64,000 nt of DNA, taken from Flavobacterium yafengii (GTDB lineage Bacteria; Bacteroidota; Bacteroidia; Flavobacteriales; Flavobacteriaceae). The position numbers and the translations under genes are program-made. Of this stretch, positions 8,328 to 17,170 are shown one piece after another. The stretch is from the NCBI RefSeq assembly GCF_030010375.1, contig NZ_JASCRY010000002.1, positions 558,001 through 622,000 of the forward strand, written 5' to 3'. The notes under the pieces are model-generated. The model was not told where the DNA came from, did no database searches, and was given only the letters and a program-made list of their open reading frames with translations. Within the stretch, counting starts at the first letter, position 1. Every line of letters begins with the position of its first letter.

Positions 8328-9246
8328 ATGTCCAATAACGTACGAATTATGTGGCACTGAAAAATACAGTGAAAAAGGACTTCGAATGATTGCTCCTAAA
8401 CTTACTGCATTACATGATTTACCATTTACAGCCGCTGAACAAAGACAAGAGGCGGCTAATCGTGCCAAAAAATTGTATATTCAAGGGGTACAACCTAAAT
8501 TAAGTGCTGTTATTTCAGTAGCAAATCAACAGTTTAAAATTGTTGATCAGTTTGGCAATTATATTATAAAACCTCAAAATGATATTTTTCCTGAGCTACC
8601 CGAAAATGAAGATGTAACCATGAAAATGGCAAAAGTATATGGGCTTGATGTGCCTCTTCATGGATTGATTTATTCAAAAGACGGCAGTCTTTCTTATTTT
8701 ATAAAACGATTTGACAGATACAGTAAAGGAAAAAAATATGCTACAGAAGATTTTGCACAATTAACAGGAAGTTCAAGAGATACCAAGTATGATTATACTA
8801 TGGAAAAGTTAGTGAAAGTAATTGACCAGTACTGTACTTTTCCTGCTATAGAGAAAGCTGATTTCTTTAAACGAGTTTTATTCTGTTTTATAACGGGTAA
8901 TGAAGATATGCATTTAAAATTTTTTTCAGTAATTACGAAAGCTGGAAAAACAACCTTGACTCCAGTTTACGACTTTTTAAATTCTTCCATTTCTATTAAA
9001 AATCCACAAGAAGAGTTAGCCCTTTCTCTTAAGGGGAAAAAAAATAATTTCGAGTCAACGGAATTAATTGATTATTACGCAAAAGACCGCTTAGGACTTA
9101 ATGATAAAACTATCGACACTATTTTATCTGATATGAATAAAAGTCTATCCAGATGGATTGAACTTGTAGAAATTTCTTTTTTATCAGATACCATGAAAGA
9201 AAAGTATTTAAAGTTGCTGGAAAATAGGATTGGTAGATTTAAATAA
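8320..9246 (+). CDS. hipT: HipT-like Ser/Thr kinase toxin
   Basis: HipA-family kinase of 308 residues lacking the N-subdomain supplied by hipS. A glycine-rich loop YIQGVQPKLS is at 53-62, nucleotide-binding Lys84 in YIIKPQND, the catalytic loop GNEDMHLKFFS at 193-203 (Asp196), and metal-binding Asp218 in YDFL. All kinase residues appear intact, so the toxin is probably active. HipA kinases phosphorylate aminoacyl-tRNA synthetases and stop growth. The position held by autophosphorylated serines in E. coli HipT (Ser-Ile-Ser before the loop glycine) reads Tyr-Ile-Gln here. The first 20 or so residues (MNRCPITYEL..) include a short Cys-rich stretch usual in this family. Confidence 0.88.
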   Translation: MNRCPITYELCGTEKYSEKGLRMIAPKLTALHDLPFTAAEQRQEAANRAKKLYIQGVQPKLSAVISVANQQFKIVDQFGNYIIKPQNDIFPELPENEDVTMKMAKVYGLDVPLHGLIYSKDGSLSYFIKRFDRYSKGKKYATEDFAQLTGSSRDTKYDYTMEKLVKVIDQYCTFPAIEKADFFKRVLFCFITGNEDMHLKFFSVITKAGKTTLTPVYDFLNSSISIKNPQEELALSLKGKKNNFESTELIDYYAKDRLGLNDKTIDTILSDMNKSLSRWIELVEISFLSDTMKEKYLKLLENRIGRFK

Positions 9247-9298
9247 TCAGGTATATCTACGTATAAATAATCGTGTTAAAATCATTTATATTTGGTAG

Positions 9299-9406
9299 GT
9301 TTGGTGGAATAGGGTGGTCAATATCACTGGAATTTGAAGATATTCGTCGTAGAGGAACCACTTATTACACTGGAAAGTGGTGGTCAATTTGACCGGTTTT
9401 TCCAGC
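9299..9406. mobile_element. IS21-like terminal-repeat remnant
   Basis: Two direct copies of GTGGTCAATWTSACYGG occur at 9314-9330 and 9380-9396, in sequence of the type (..GGTGGTCAATTTGACCGG..) found as multiple terminal repeats at IS21-family ends in Bacteroidetes (recognised from memory). No istA/istB coding sequence remains. It lies 53 bp after hipT and just before a decayed gene, marking past insertion or recombination. Confidence 0.5.
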
Positions 9407-9443
9407 TTAGGCTGCTTTTGATTATTTGGAATAGTTATTTTTT

Positions 9444-9990
9444 TTACCAACCCTCAAAAGTAGTAGTTTTAATTAATTTTTCAATTGATAGCATTGTTGC
9501 TTTGATTGAATTTTCTAAACTACTTCTTATCTTTTCAAACATTTCTATACTTTTTAATTTATAAAATTCTCTTTTTTCTTTGCCAATTAGACCTCTTTAA
9601 GATTAATTTCCACCATATCATTATAAGCAATTATATTAGCTTCATTTTCTCCATTCAATTTGATACAATTATAAAAATCATCATTAAGCCCTGCGGAATC
9701 AGTGATCTTATAAATAATTCTAAATTTATTTTATTTAACATTAATTCTTTTAATGATTATATTTCCAGCTTCTGCATCCATTTAATTGAATAACATTTTT
9801 AGCCGAATTATAATTTATCGAAATCTATTTATTAATAGCTTAAAATATTCGGCCTTAGATTTTCCATCAACATCAAATACGCCTGTTATCGATTTTTATT
9901 CGATTTTGTATTCTTGACTAAAACGTGTTAAACAAAACATTAGTAATGTTCCTAGTAATATTTTTTTCGTTTTTATTGTTTTTAAATCAT
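9444..9990 (-). pseudogene. Degraded DUF4468-type (TBP-like fold) secreted protein gene
   Basis: Minus-strand reading from an ATG at 9990 gives recognisable pieces in changing frames: TKKILLGTLLMFCLTRFSQEY (signal peptide), SITGVFDVDGKSKAEYFK, NKFRIIYKITDSAGLNDDF, YNCIKLNGENEANIIAY, LIGKEKREFYKL, and a tail ending FEGW with a stop at 9444-9446. In-frame stops and at least three frameshifts interrupt it. The order and motifs match the DUF4468 family of Bacteroidetes exported proteins, as I remember it. No intact ORF remains. Confidence 0.65.
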
Positions 9991-10077
9991 GGTTATAAGA
10001 TGTGGATAGTTGACTAAGGTTTAACTGTTAACAAAAGCTACTTTTTATTTTTAAAATAAAAAAAAAGATATTTAAGT

Positions 10078-10091
10078 ATGATTCAAGTCAT
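10078..10091. promoter_or_regulatory. Crp/Fnr-type palindrome upstream of the nos operon
   Basis: ATGATTCAAGTCAT, fitting ATGAY-N4-RTCAT and flanked by T and AA. It is 55 bp upstream of the cytochrome c start. The same palindrome precedes nor/ric, nirK and the crp gene. Confidence 0.65.
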
Positions 10092-10145
10092 AATTAATGC
10101 GCTGATCTAATCGCATTTTTGTTAAACAATTCTAAAACAATTTAT

Positions 10146-10634
10146 ATGTACAAATTAACTTTTTTTGTAGTTGCATTCGTAATGTTAACTTCATGTGGTG
10201 ATAAAACCAAAACCAACGATGATTTTTCAAAAGATACTGCTGCACCTTCTGAGGAATCCGCGACAAACCCAACCGATGCAGTTGCGTATGACCCAAACAG
10301 AGGTATTGGAAAACACACATCAGTAGATTTAGGCGATAAATTGGATGAGGCAATGGCTGCCGAAGGAGAAAAAATCCAATCTGTTAAATGTTCTTCCTGT
10401 CATAAATTGACCGATGAAAAATTAGTAGGTCCAGGTTGGAAAGGGGTTACTCAAAGACAAAAACCTGAATGGATTATGAACTTCATTACTAATCCGGACC
10501 CAATGATTGATAAAGACCCAAAACTTCAAGCACAACTGGAACTTTGTTTAGTTCGTATGCCAAATCAATCATTGACAGATACCGATGCAAGAAATTTATT
10601 GGAATACATGCGTAAAAACGACGGAGTAAAATAA
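10146..10634 (+). CDS. Lipoprotein cytochrome c, probable electron donor to NosZ
   Basis: Protein of 162 residues from ATG 10146, chosen because it begins directly at a lipoprotein signal (MYKLTFFVVAFVMLTSC, acylated Cys17). The in-frame start at 10119 would add residues in front of the signal. One class I heme motif CSSCH lies near residue 82, with a distal Met in LVRMPNQSL near 138. An acidic, low-complexity linker follows the lipid anchor. It is the first gene of the nos cluster, 16 bp before nosZ, so it likely carries electrons to N2O reductase in the periplasm. Monoheme cytochromes in this position are usual for Sec-type (clade II) nos clusters. Confidence 0.88.
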   Translation: MYKLTFFVVAFVMLTSCGDKTKTNDDFSKDTAAPSEESATNPTDAVAYDPNRGIGKHTSVDLGDKLDEAMAAEGEKIQSVKCSSCHKLTDEKLVGPGWKGVTQRQKPEWIMNFITNPDPMIDKDPKLQAQLELCLVRMPNQSLTDTDARNLLEYMRKNDGVK

Positions 10635-10650
10635 TTTAATTTAAAATAAG

Positions 10651-12624
10651 ATGAACAATATTTTTATAAAAACAAGTCTCACCATAGTCTTGATAAGTAT
10701 ATTTTTTGGTTCTTGCAGACCTAAGGATACAGCAGATGCCGTAAGTGGTGACGCAGCTCAAAAAGTCTATGTTGCTCCTGGAAAATACGACGAATTCTAT
10801 AATTTCGTTTCAGGAGGTTTTAGCGGACAAATGAGTGTATATGGTTTACCAAGTGCAAGATTATTGCGAGTAGTCCCAATATTTTCTCAAGATCCGCAAA
10901 GTGGTTACGGATACAGCGAAGAAACGAAACCAATGTTGAATACCTCTCATGGATATGTACCTTGGGACGATCAGCACCATTTAGAATTGTCTCAAACCAA
11001 TGGTGAGGTTGATGGTCGTTGGATTTTTGCCAATGCCAATAACACGCCCAGAATTGCCCGTGTGGATTTAAAAACGTTCAAAACAGTTGAAATAATTGAA
11101 TTGCCAAATAGTGCAGGAAATCACTCTTCTCCATTCATTACTGAAAACACAGAATATGTGGTAGCTGGAACCCGATTTAGCGTTCCTACTGATAATGCTA
11201 ACGGTGATGTACCTATTAATACTTACAAACAAAATTTTAAAGGTTATTTGAGTTTTGTAAAAGTTGGGAAGGAAGGTCAGATGGATATTGCTTTCCAAAT
11301 TGAAGCACCAGGAGTAAATTTCGACTTAAGTCATGCTGGTAAAGGCAAATCACACGGTTGGTTTTTCTTCTCTTGTTACAATACAGAGCAAGCCAATACT
11401 TTGCTGGAAGTGAATGCTTCACAGAATGACAAAGATTATATTATGGCAGTGAACTGGAAAAAAGCTGAAGAATACATTAAAGCCGGAAAAGGGAAAAAAG
11501 TGAAAGCTAAATATGTACACAATACTTGGGACGAAAAAACGCATACGGCAAAATCTGAAATGAGAACTGAAGTATTAGTTTTGGATTCTAAAGTGTTAAA
11601 AGATATTTGCTACATGATTCCTTGCCCAAAATCACCTCACGGCTGTGATGTTGATCCTACAGGAGAATACATTGTAGGTAGTGGAAAATTAGCGGCTTTA
11701 ATTCCAGTCTTTAGTTTTGACAAAATGAAAAATGCGATTGCAAAAAAACAATTTGATGGCGAATATGAAGGTATTCCGGTTATCAAATATGAGGCAGCTT
11801 TACACGGTGAAGTAAAAAAACCGGGATTAGGACCATTACATACTGAGTTTGACGGAAAAGGGAATGCGTATACTACTTTCTTTGTTTCTTCAGAAGTCGT
11901 GAAATGGGACATTAAAACATTGAAAGTATTAGATAGAGCACCTACCTATTATTCTCCAGGACATCTTTCTATTCCTGGTGGAGACAGTAAAAAACCATTT
12001 GGCAAATACATGGTAGTTTACAATAAAATCACTAAAGACAGATACCTGCCTACTGGCCCGGAATTAGCTCAAAGTGCACAATTGTTTGATATTAGTGGCG
12101 ATAAAATGAAGCTTTTGTTGGATTATCCAACTATTGGAGAACCGCATTATGCACAATCTGCTCCAGCTGATTTAATCAGAAACAATGGTCAGTTGAAATT
12201 TTATAAAATCGAAGAAAATAAACACCCTTATGTTGCCAAAGGAGAAAAAGAAGCAAAAGTAGTTAGAAAAGGGAATAGAATAGATGTGTACATGACTTCC
12301 ATCCGTTCTCACTTTGCCTCTGATAATATCGAAGGGGCCAAAGTAGGTGATGAGGTGTATTTCCATGTCACTAATTTAGAACAAGATTGGGATGTACCCC
12401 ATGGATTTGCTATAAAAGGGGCTGATAATGCCGAGTTGTTAATCATGCCGGGTGAAACAGCCACTTTGAAATGGATACCAAAAAAAGTAGGAATATTTCC
12501 TTTCTATTGTACTGATTTTTGTAGTGCGCTGCATCAGGAAATGTCAGGATATCTAAGAGTTTCTCCAGCGGGAAGTAGTGTTCCCCTAACGTTTAGCTTA
12601 GGAACAAATATGCCGGCTAAATAA
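10651..12624 (+). CDS. nosZ: Nitrous-oxide reductase, Sec-type (clade II)
   Basis: Protein of 657 residues that reduces N2O to N2 in the periplasm. The N-terminus is a plain Sec/lipoprotein-like signal (hydrophobic stretch ending FFGSC) without a twin-arginine motif, which places it with clade II enzymes. The beta-propeller domain supplies CuZ histidines (for example DDQHHLE near residue 111 and PHGCD near 330). The C-terminal cupredoxin has the CuA motif CTDFCSALHQEM near residue 619, with the upstream HGFAIKG His. Length is normal and there is no break. An intrinsic terminator sits between it and nosL. Confidence 0.97.
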   Translation: MNNIFIKTSLTIVLISIFFGSCRPKDTADAVSGDAAQKVYVAPGKYDEFYNFVSGGFSGQMSVYGLPSARLLRVVPIFSQDPQSGYGYSEETKPMLNTSHGYVPWDDQHHLELSQTNGEVDGRWIFANANNTPRIARVDLKTFKTVEIIELPNSAGNHSSPFITENTEYVVAGTRFSVPTDNANGDVPINTYKQNFKGYLSFVKVGKEGQMDIAFQIEAPGVNFDLSHAGKGKSHGWFFFSCYNTEQANTLLEVNASQNDKDYIMAVNWKKAEEYIKAGKGKKVKAKYVHNTWDEKTHTAKSEMRTEVLVLDSKVLKDICYMIPCPKSPHGCDVDPTGEYIVGSGKLAALIPVFSFDKMKNAIAKKQFDGEYEGIPVIKYEAALHGEVKKPGLGPLHTEFDGKGNAYTTFFVSSEVVKWDIKTLKVLDRAPTYYSPGHLSIPGGDSKKPFGKYMVVYNKITKDRYLPTGPELAQSAQLFDISGDKMKLLLDYPTIGEPHYAQSAPADLIRNNGQLKFYKIEENKHPYVAKGEKEAKVVRKGNRIDVYMTSIRSHFASDNIEGAKVGDEVYFHVTNLEQDWDVPHGFAIKGADNAELLIMPGETATLKWIPKKVGIFPFYCTDFCSALHQEMSGYLRVSPAGSSVPLTFSLGTNMPAK

Positions 12625-12644
12625 GAATCACTTGAAATTCAAGA

Positions 12645-12676
12645 GGGAACAAATTATCTAGTTTGTTCCCTTTTTT
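12645..12676 (+). terminator. Intrinsic terminator between nosZ and nosL
   Basis: GGGAACAAA (12645-12653) and TTTGTTCCC (12662-12670) form a 9-bp stem with an 8-nt loop, followed by six T. It lies 20 bp after the nosZ stop and 12 bp before the nosL start, so it would reduce accessory-gene expression relative to nosZ. Confidence 0.85.
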
Positions 12677-12688
12677 AATAAAAAAATC

Positions 12689-13705
12689 ATGAATAATTCA
12701 AAAATTTCAACACTTTCAAAAGTTATGCTTTTGTTGGTGATGGTGCTATTAGTGTCATCTGTTTTTGTTCCAATGTGGAGAATTGAATTGTCCGCACCAC
12801 AATATCCAGAAGGATTAGTATTGCAGTTGCATGCTAATAAAATAGGAGGTGATGTCGAGATTATTAATGGACTAAACCATTACATTGGCATGAAAACCTT
12901 GCATAAAGAAGATTTTATAGAGTTTGCCGTATTGCCTTATATCATTGGTTTTTTTGCATTATGTGCTTTAGCAGTTGCGGTAATTGCCAAGAAAAAAGGA
13001 CTATATGCTTTATTCATTTTATTTATTCTTTTTGGAATATTAGCAGGAGTCGATTTTTACCGATGGAACTATGAATACGGACATAATCTGGACCCAAATG
13101 CGGCAATCAGAGTGCCGGGAATGTCTTATCAGCCGCCATTAATAGGATACAAACAACTCCTGAATTTTGGAGCATATTCTATTCCGGATATTGGAGGATG
13201 GATGTTAATTGCTTCGGGATTTTTATTGTTTTTATTAGTTATCAAAGAGACTAATCTGTTGCAGAAATTCAAAAAATCAAATCCAACAGCAGTTTTATTT
13301 GTCTTTTTATCTTTTTCTTTTTTTTCCTGTGCCAAAACGGAAGTGGTTCCCATTAAATTGAACGTTGATACGTGCGATTTCTGTAAAATGACTATCGCAG
13401 ATGGGAAATATGCGGCAGAAGTGATTACTGAAAAAGGCAGAGTCTACAAGTTTGACGATATCATGTGTATGATACATTATGGAAAAGAAAATTCCAACAC
13501 AAAAATGGCAACTTATTATGTGAATGATTATACGCAAGACAATGTTTTGATTCCCGCCAAAACTGCTTTTTTACTTTCTGGAGGAATTATTCAAAGTCCT
13601 ATGAGAGGCGGAATTATAGCTTTTTCTTCTGAAAATGATGCAAAGGAATTTGGAATAAAATTAAAAGCAAAACCAGTTGCTTGGGAAGCTGTAATTACAA
13701 AATAA
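12689..13705 (+). CDS. nosL: NosL copper chaperone fused to an N-terminal membrane domain
   Basis: Protein of 338 residues in two parts. Residues 1-190 hold about four hydrophobic segments (about 10-30, 80-100, 105-123, 170-188) with a periplasmic-looking loop, giving a membrane domain. Residues 195-338 are a complete NosL domain with its own signal-like stretch and lipobox (VFLSFSFFSC) and the copper motif CDFCKM. NosL delivers Cu(I) to NosZ. The internal lipobox suggests that a separate membrane protein gene and a lipoprotein nosL were joined by loss of a stop codon. The membrane part resembles the small membrane proteins found near nosZ in clade II clusters. Confidence 0.88.
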   Translation: MNNSKISTLSKVMLLLVMVLLVSSVFVPMWRIELSAPQYPEGLVLQLHANKIGGDVEIINGLNHYIGMKTLHKEDFIEFAVLPYIIGFFALCALAVAVIAKKKGLYALFILFILFGILAGVDFYRWNYEYGHNLDPNAAIRVPGMSYQPPLIGYKQLLNFGAYSIPDIGGWMLIASGFLLFLLVIKETNLLQKFKKSNPTAVLFVFLSFSFFSCAKTEVVPIKLNVDTCDFCKMTIADGKYAAEVITEKGRVYKFDDIMCMIHYGKENSNTKMATYYVNDYTQDNVLIPAKTAFLLSGGIIQSPMRGGIIAFSSENDAKEFGIKLKAKPVAWEAVITK

Positions 13706-13731
13706 ACCAGTCGTTTTTTGAATCAGTAAAA

Positions 13732-13758
13732 AATTAAGAACAGTGTGTTCTCTTAATT
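13732..13758 (+). other. Hairpin between nosL and nosD
   Basis: AATTAAGAACA pairs with TGTTCTCTTAATT (2-nt bulge, 3-nt loop). There is no T tract, so it is more likely an mRNA processing or stability element than a terminator. Confidence 0.4.
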
Positions 13759-13786
13759 AAATTCAGATGGTTTAATTTTAAAAATA

Positions 13787-15016
13787 ATGAAAAAAATCCT
13801 CTACATATTTCTGTTTTTTTCTTCATTCCTTCATGCTCATGTGATTGAAGTTGGTGCTAATAAACCTGTAAAATCAATAAAAAAAGCCATTAGTTTGGCT
13901 AAAATAGGTGACACGGTTTTAGTTCATAAAGGCGTGTATCGAGAAGGCAATATTGTTATTGATAAAAGAATTGTTTTTCTGGGTAAAGGATATCCGGTTT
14001 TAGATGGGCAAAAAAAGTACGAAGTACTTTCCATTAAAGCGGATAGTGTGGTTGTGCAAGGTTTTAAAGTGATAAAATCAGGGTATGCTTCACTTGAAGA
14101 TCCCTGTGCGATTAAAGTGTACAATAAAAGCCATGTTGTTATTCAGAACAATATTCTAGACGATAATTTCTTTGGAATTTATATCCAAAATGGTAAAAAC
14201 TGCCTGATAAAAAACAATACCATTGTAGCGTACGGTAAAGAAGAACAGCAAATAGGCAACGGAATTCATTGTTGGAAAAGTGAGAATCTCCAAATTATTG
14301 CTAATACTATTTCCGGTCATCGGGATGGGATTTATTTTGAATTCGTAACCAATTCCGTTATCTGGAGAAATATTTCAACTAACAATATTCGGTATGGCTT
14401 GCATTTTATGTTCTCTAATGACGACGCGTATATTACCAATATTTTCAAGAATAATGGTGCCGGTGTTGCGGTAATGTTTACCAAAAATGTCAAGATGTTC
14501 AATAACTATTTTGAAGAAAATTGGGGCGATGGCGCTTATGGATTATTCCTTAAGGAAATTACGGATAGCCATATTATTGGAAATAAATTTTCTAAAAATA
14601 CTTCTGGAATTCACATGGAAGGAACCAATCGGATTCGGGTTGAAAAAAATGTATTTGAAGCCAATGGATGGGCGATGAAAATCCAGGCCAGTTGCGTAGA
14701 CAATGAAATCGTAAATAATAATTTTATTGGGAATACTTTTGATATGGGAACTAACGGAAGTTTAGTTTTAAACAAGTTCGATACCAATTATTGGGATAAA
14801 TACGAAGGATATGATTTAGACAAAAATGGAGTTGGCGATGTGCCGTATCATCCGTTGAGTTTATTTGCGGTTTTAGTTGAAAATAATCCCTCGGCGATGT
14901 TGTTGTTCCGGAGTTTTATGATCACACTTTTGGATAAATCCGAAAAAGTGCTGCCCAGTATAACCCCGGATAATTTCATTGACAATTCGCCATTAATGCA
15001 TTCATTACCATTATGA
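13787..15016 (+). CDS. nosD: NosD, periplasmic copper-cluster maturation protein
   Basis: Protein of 409 residues with a cleaved signal peptide (to about residue 17, ..SSFLHAH) and a right-handed beta-helix made of parallel repeats rich in N/I/G (segments such as NNILDDNFFGIYIQNG and RYGLHFMFSNDDAYI). This is the NosD/CASH domain. It works with the NosFY ABC transporter to build the CuZ cluster of NosZ. The ATG of nosF overlaps its stop (ATGA), indicating translational coupling. Length is normal for NosD. Confidence 0.95.
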   Translation: MKKILYIFLFFSSFLHAHVIEVGANKPVKSIKKAISLAKIGDTVLVHKGVYREGNIVIDKRIVFLGKGYPVLDGQKKYEVLSIKADSVVVQGFKVIKSGYASLEDPCAIKVYNKSHVVIQNNILDDNFFGIYIQNGKNCLIKNNTIVAYGKEEQQIGNGIHCWKSENLQIIANTISGHRDGIYFEFVTNSVIWRNISTNNIRYGLHFMFSNDDAYITNIFKNNGAGVAVMFTKNVKMFNNYFEENWGDGAYGLFLKEITDSHIIGNKFSKNTSGIHMEGTNRIRVEKNVFEANGWAMKIQASCVDNEIVNNNFIGNTFDMGTNGSLVLNKFDTNYWDKYEGYDLDKNGVGDVPYHPLSLFAVLVENNPSAMLLFRSFMITLLDKSEKVLPSITPDNFIDNSPLMHSLPL

Positions 15017-15735
15017 TTGAAATAAAAAATATATATAAAAAATTCGGAAAATTAGAGGTTTTAAATGATGTCAATCTTTCTTTTAAAAAAGGAGAATGTA
15101 TTGCTTTAATTGGTCCGAATGGCTGTGGAAAAACGACTTTGATAAAAAGTATTTTGGGAATGGTCATTCCTTCAAAAGGCGATATTTTATTCAATGAAAA
15201 ATCAATTTTAAAGGAATTTAAATATCGGGAACAAATAGGCTACATGCCGCAAATAGGACGTTATCCGGATTATATGACAGTTGGGAAAATCATCGAAATG
15301 ATAAAGAAAATTCGAAATTCGGATCAGGTTTTAGATGAGGATTTAGTCCATGCATTTCAACTCGAAAAAATAGTCGACAAACAAATGCGGACACTTTCGG
15401 GTGGAACAACGCAAAAAGTAAGTGCTACGTTGGCTTTTTTGTTTAATCCTGAGGTGTTGATTTTAGACGAACCTACAGCGGGATTAGATCCATTGGCTTC
15501 CGAAATATTGAAAGAAAAAATTATAAAAGAAAAAGAAAAGGGAAAACTAATCTTGATTACTTCCCATCTTTTAAGCGAATTAGATGATTTGATTACGCAA
15601 ATTATTTACATGCAAGACGGGACAGTGCATTTTCATCAAAGTATCGCGGATTTATTGGAATCAACAAACGAGCAAAAAATATCCAAAGCAATTGCTAAAA
15701 TCTTAAAAAACAAAAGCAATGAACAGAATCATTAA
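15013..15735 (+). CDS. nosF: NosF, ABC transporter ATPase
   Basis: ABC ATPase of 240 residues. Walker A GPNGCGKTT is at 34-42, signature LSGGTTQKVS near residue 128, Walker B VLILDEPTAG near 148 and the H-loop LITSHLL near 176. It powers the NosFY(D) complex that supports copper-sulfur cluster assembly in NosZ. It overlaps nosD by 4 bp and nosY by 17 bp. Confidence 0.95.
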   Translation: MIEIKNIYKKFGKLEVLNDVNLSFKKGECIALIGPNGCGKTTLIKSILGMVIPSKGDILFNEKSILKEFKYREQIGYMPQIGRYPDYMTVGKIIEMIKKIRNSDQVLDEDLVHAFQLEKIVDKQMRTLSGGTTQKVSATLAFLFNPEVLILDEPTAGLDPLASEILKEKIIKEKEKGKLILITSHLLSELDDLITQIIYMQDGTVHFHQSIADLLESTNEQKISKAIAKILKNKSNEQNH

Positions 15736-16486
15736 AATCATTTTTCTAGACATTCTGAAGAACAAGATTATACTGGCGTACACCCTTATTTTAGCTATTC
15801 TTTCCTGGAGTTCATTTGGGCTGGAAGATAATTCTGCCAAAGGATTGCTTACTATTTTGAATATAATTTTATTCACGGTTCCGTTGGTTTCCATTCTTTT
15901 TGCCACGATTTATTTGTACAACAGTACGGAGTTTATTGAGCTTTTATTAAGCCAACCGATTAAGCGCAAGAAAATTTGGTTGAGTTTGTTTCTCGGACTT
16001 TCGTTAGCAATGGTTTTAGCCTTTTTTATTGGTGCCGGAATTCCACTTTTAATCAATGCGCCGGATAGTGTAGGCATTATGATGCTCGTCATAGGTTGTC
16101 TGATTACCTTGGTCTTCGTGGCTTTGGCATTTTTAAGTTCGATACTGACCAGAGATAAAGCAAAAGGAATAGGTATTGCCATCATGGGTTGGTTATATTT
16201 TGCACTGCTTTTTGATGGAATAATTTTGTATTTGCTGTTTCAATTTTCAGATTATGCAATCGAGAAAGCAATGATAGGCGTTACGGCACTTAGCCCAATA
16301 GATTTAGCCAGAATTCAAATCCTGTTGCATCTGGATGTTTCGGCAATGATGGGATACACCGGAGCAATTTTCAAAGATTTTTTCGGGACTTCTTTGGGAT
16401 TACTGCTTTCTTTTTCGTTGTTGTGTTTGTGGATTATTATCCCATTTTTCATTTCATTAATCAAATTTAAAAACAAAGATTTATAA
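15719..16486 (+). CDS. nosY: NosY, ABC transporter permease
   Basis: Integral membrane protein of 255 residues with six hydrophobic segments (about 9-27, 43-65, 90-112, 120-142, 152-175, 222-246), typical of NosY/ABC-2 permeases. It overlaps the end of nosF and shares its stop with the start of the following cupin-like gene (TAATG). It partners NosF in the inner membrane for CuZ maturation. Confidence 0.95.
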   Translation: MNRIIKIIFLDILKNKIILAYTLILAILSWSSFGLEDNSAKGLLTILNIILFTVPLVSILFATIYLYNSTEFIELLLSQPIKRKKIWLSLFLGLSLAMVLAFFIGAGIPLLINAPDSVGIMMLVIGCLITLVFVALAFLSSILTRDKAKGIGIAIMGWLYFALLFDGIILYLLFQFSDYAIEKAMIGVTALSPIDLARIQILLHLDVSAMMGYTGAIFKDFFGTSLGLLLSFSLLCLWIIIPFFISLIKFKNKDL

Positions 16487-16779
16487 TGTTTAAAGATATA
16501 CTTCAAAAACTAGAAAATGCTGCTAATCCGGTGGCGCAATTGGTTCAAAATACTTCTTGCAGTAAAGTAATGGTGATTGCTTTCAAAAAAGGAATGATTC
16601 TCAAGGAGCATAAAACGGATGTTCCTGCCAAATTATTAGTGATAAAAGGGAATGTGATTTACAAAGAGGAAAACCAACGAGAAGAACTTTTTCTTTATGA
16701 CGAACAAGATATTCCGGTAGCAGTTTTGCATTCAGTAGAAGCGATGGAAGACAGCTTGTGTTTATTGTTTAAAGGCTAA
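16486..16779 (+). CDS. Small cupin-like protein of the nos operon
   Basis: Protein of 97 residues with a cupin-like single-domain pattern: KKGMILKEHKTDVPAKLLVIKGNVIYKEE, then a short strand-rich tail with ILHSVEAMEDS in which Pro-x-x-x-x-H-x-x is the usual second cupin motif. Only two plausible metal-binding His/Glu residues are visible. It is translationally coupled to nosY and followed 11 bp later by a truncated globin. Function unknown; the position suggests a role under nitrogen-oxide respiration. Confidence 0.7.
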   Translation: MFKDILQKLENAANPVAQLVQNTSCSKVMVIAFKKGMILKEHKTDVPAKLLVIKGNVIYKEENQREELFLYDEQDIPVAVLHSVEAMEDSLCLLFKG

Positions 16780-16790
16780 AAAATCTAGAG

Positions 16791-17162
16791 ATGAAAACAG
16801 ATATAAAAAACAGAAATGACATTGAGAAACTGGTAAACACTTTTTACGATAAAATAAAAACGGATGCTAAAATCGGTTATTTTTTTACGGATGTAGCCAA
16901 GGTAAATTGGGAAGATCACTTACCTAAAATGTATGATTTCTGGGAAAATATTATGTTTTCTACAGGTAATTTTGTCGGAAATCCGATGGCAAAACACAAG
17001 GAATTACATCAAAAAAGTACAATGACCAAAGCTCATTTTCAACATTGGAATGCCTTGTTCAATGCAACTGTTGATGAGTTATTTACGGGAGAAAAAGCAG
17101 AAGAAATTAAACAAAGAGCGGTGAATATTGCAATGGCCATGATGTATAAAACAATAGGTTGA
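16791..17162 (+). CDS. Truncated hemoglobin, group III type
   Basis: Globin of 123 residues. A Phe-Tyr pair (VNTFYDKI) in helix B near residue 16, the FWENIMF segment near 46 and the proximal His in MAKHKELHQ near 64 support the group III truncated hemoglobin family. These proteins bind O2/NO and are often found with NO metabolism genes. It is the last gene of the nos operon and is followed by a strong hairpin. Confidence 0.88.
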   Translation: MKTDIKNRNDIEKLVNTFYDKIKTDAKIGYFFTDVAKVNWEDHLPKMYDFWENIMFSTGNFVGNPMAKHKELHQKSTMTKAHFQHWNALFNATVDELFTGEKAEEIKQRAVNIAMAMMYKTIG

Positions 17163-17170
17163 AAAAGCAT

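Noticed and set aside
9334..9793. Two plus-strand ORFs of 76 and 95 residues
   Set aside because: They lie antisense to the DUF4468 pseudogene, are Phe/Ile-rich like translated AT-rich DNA and have no family features.
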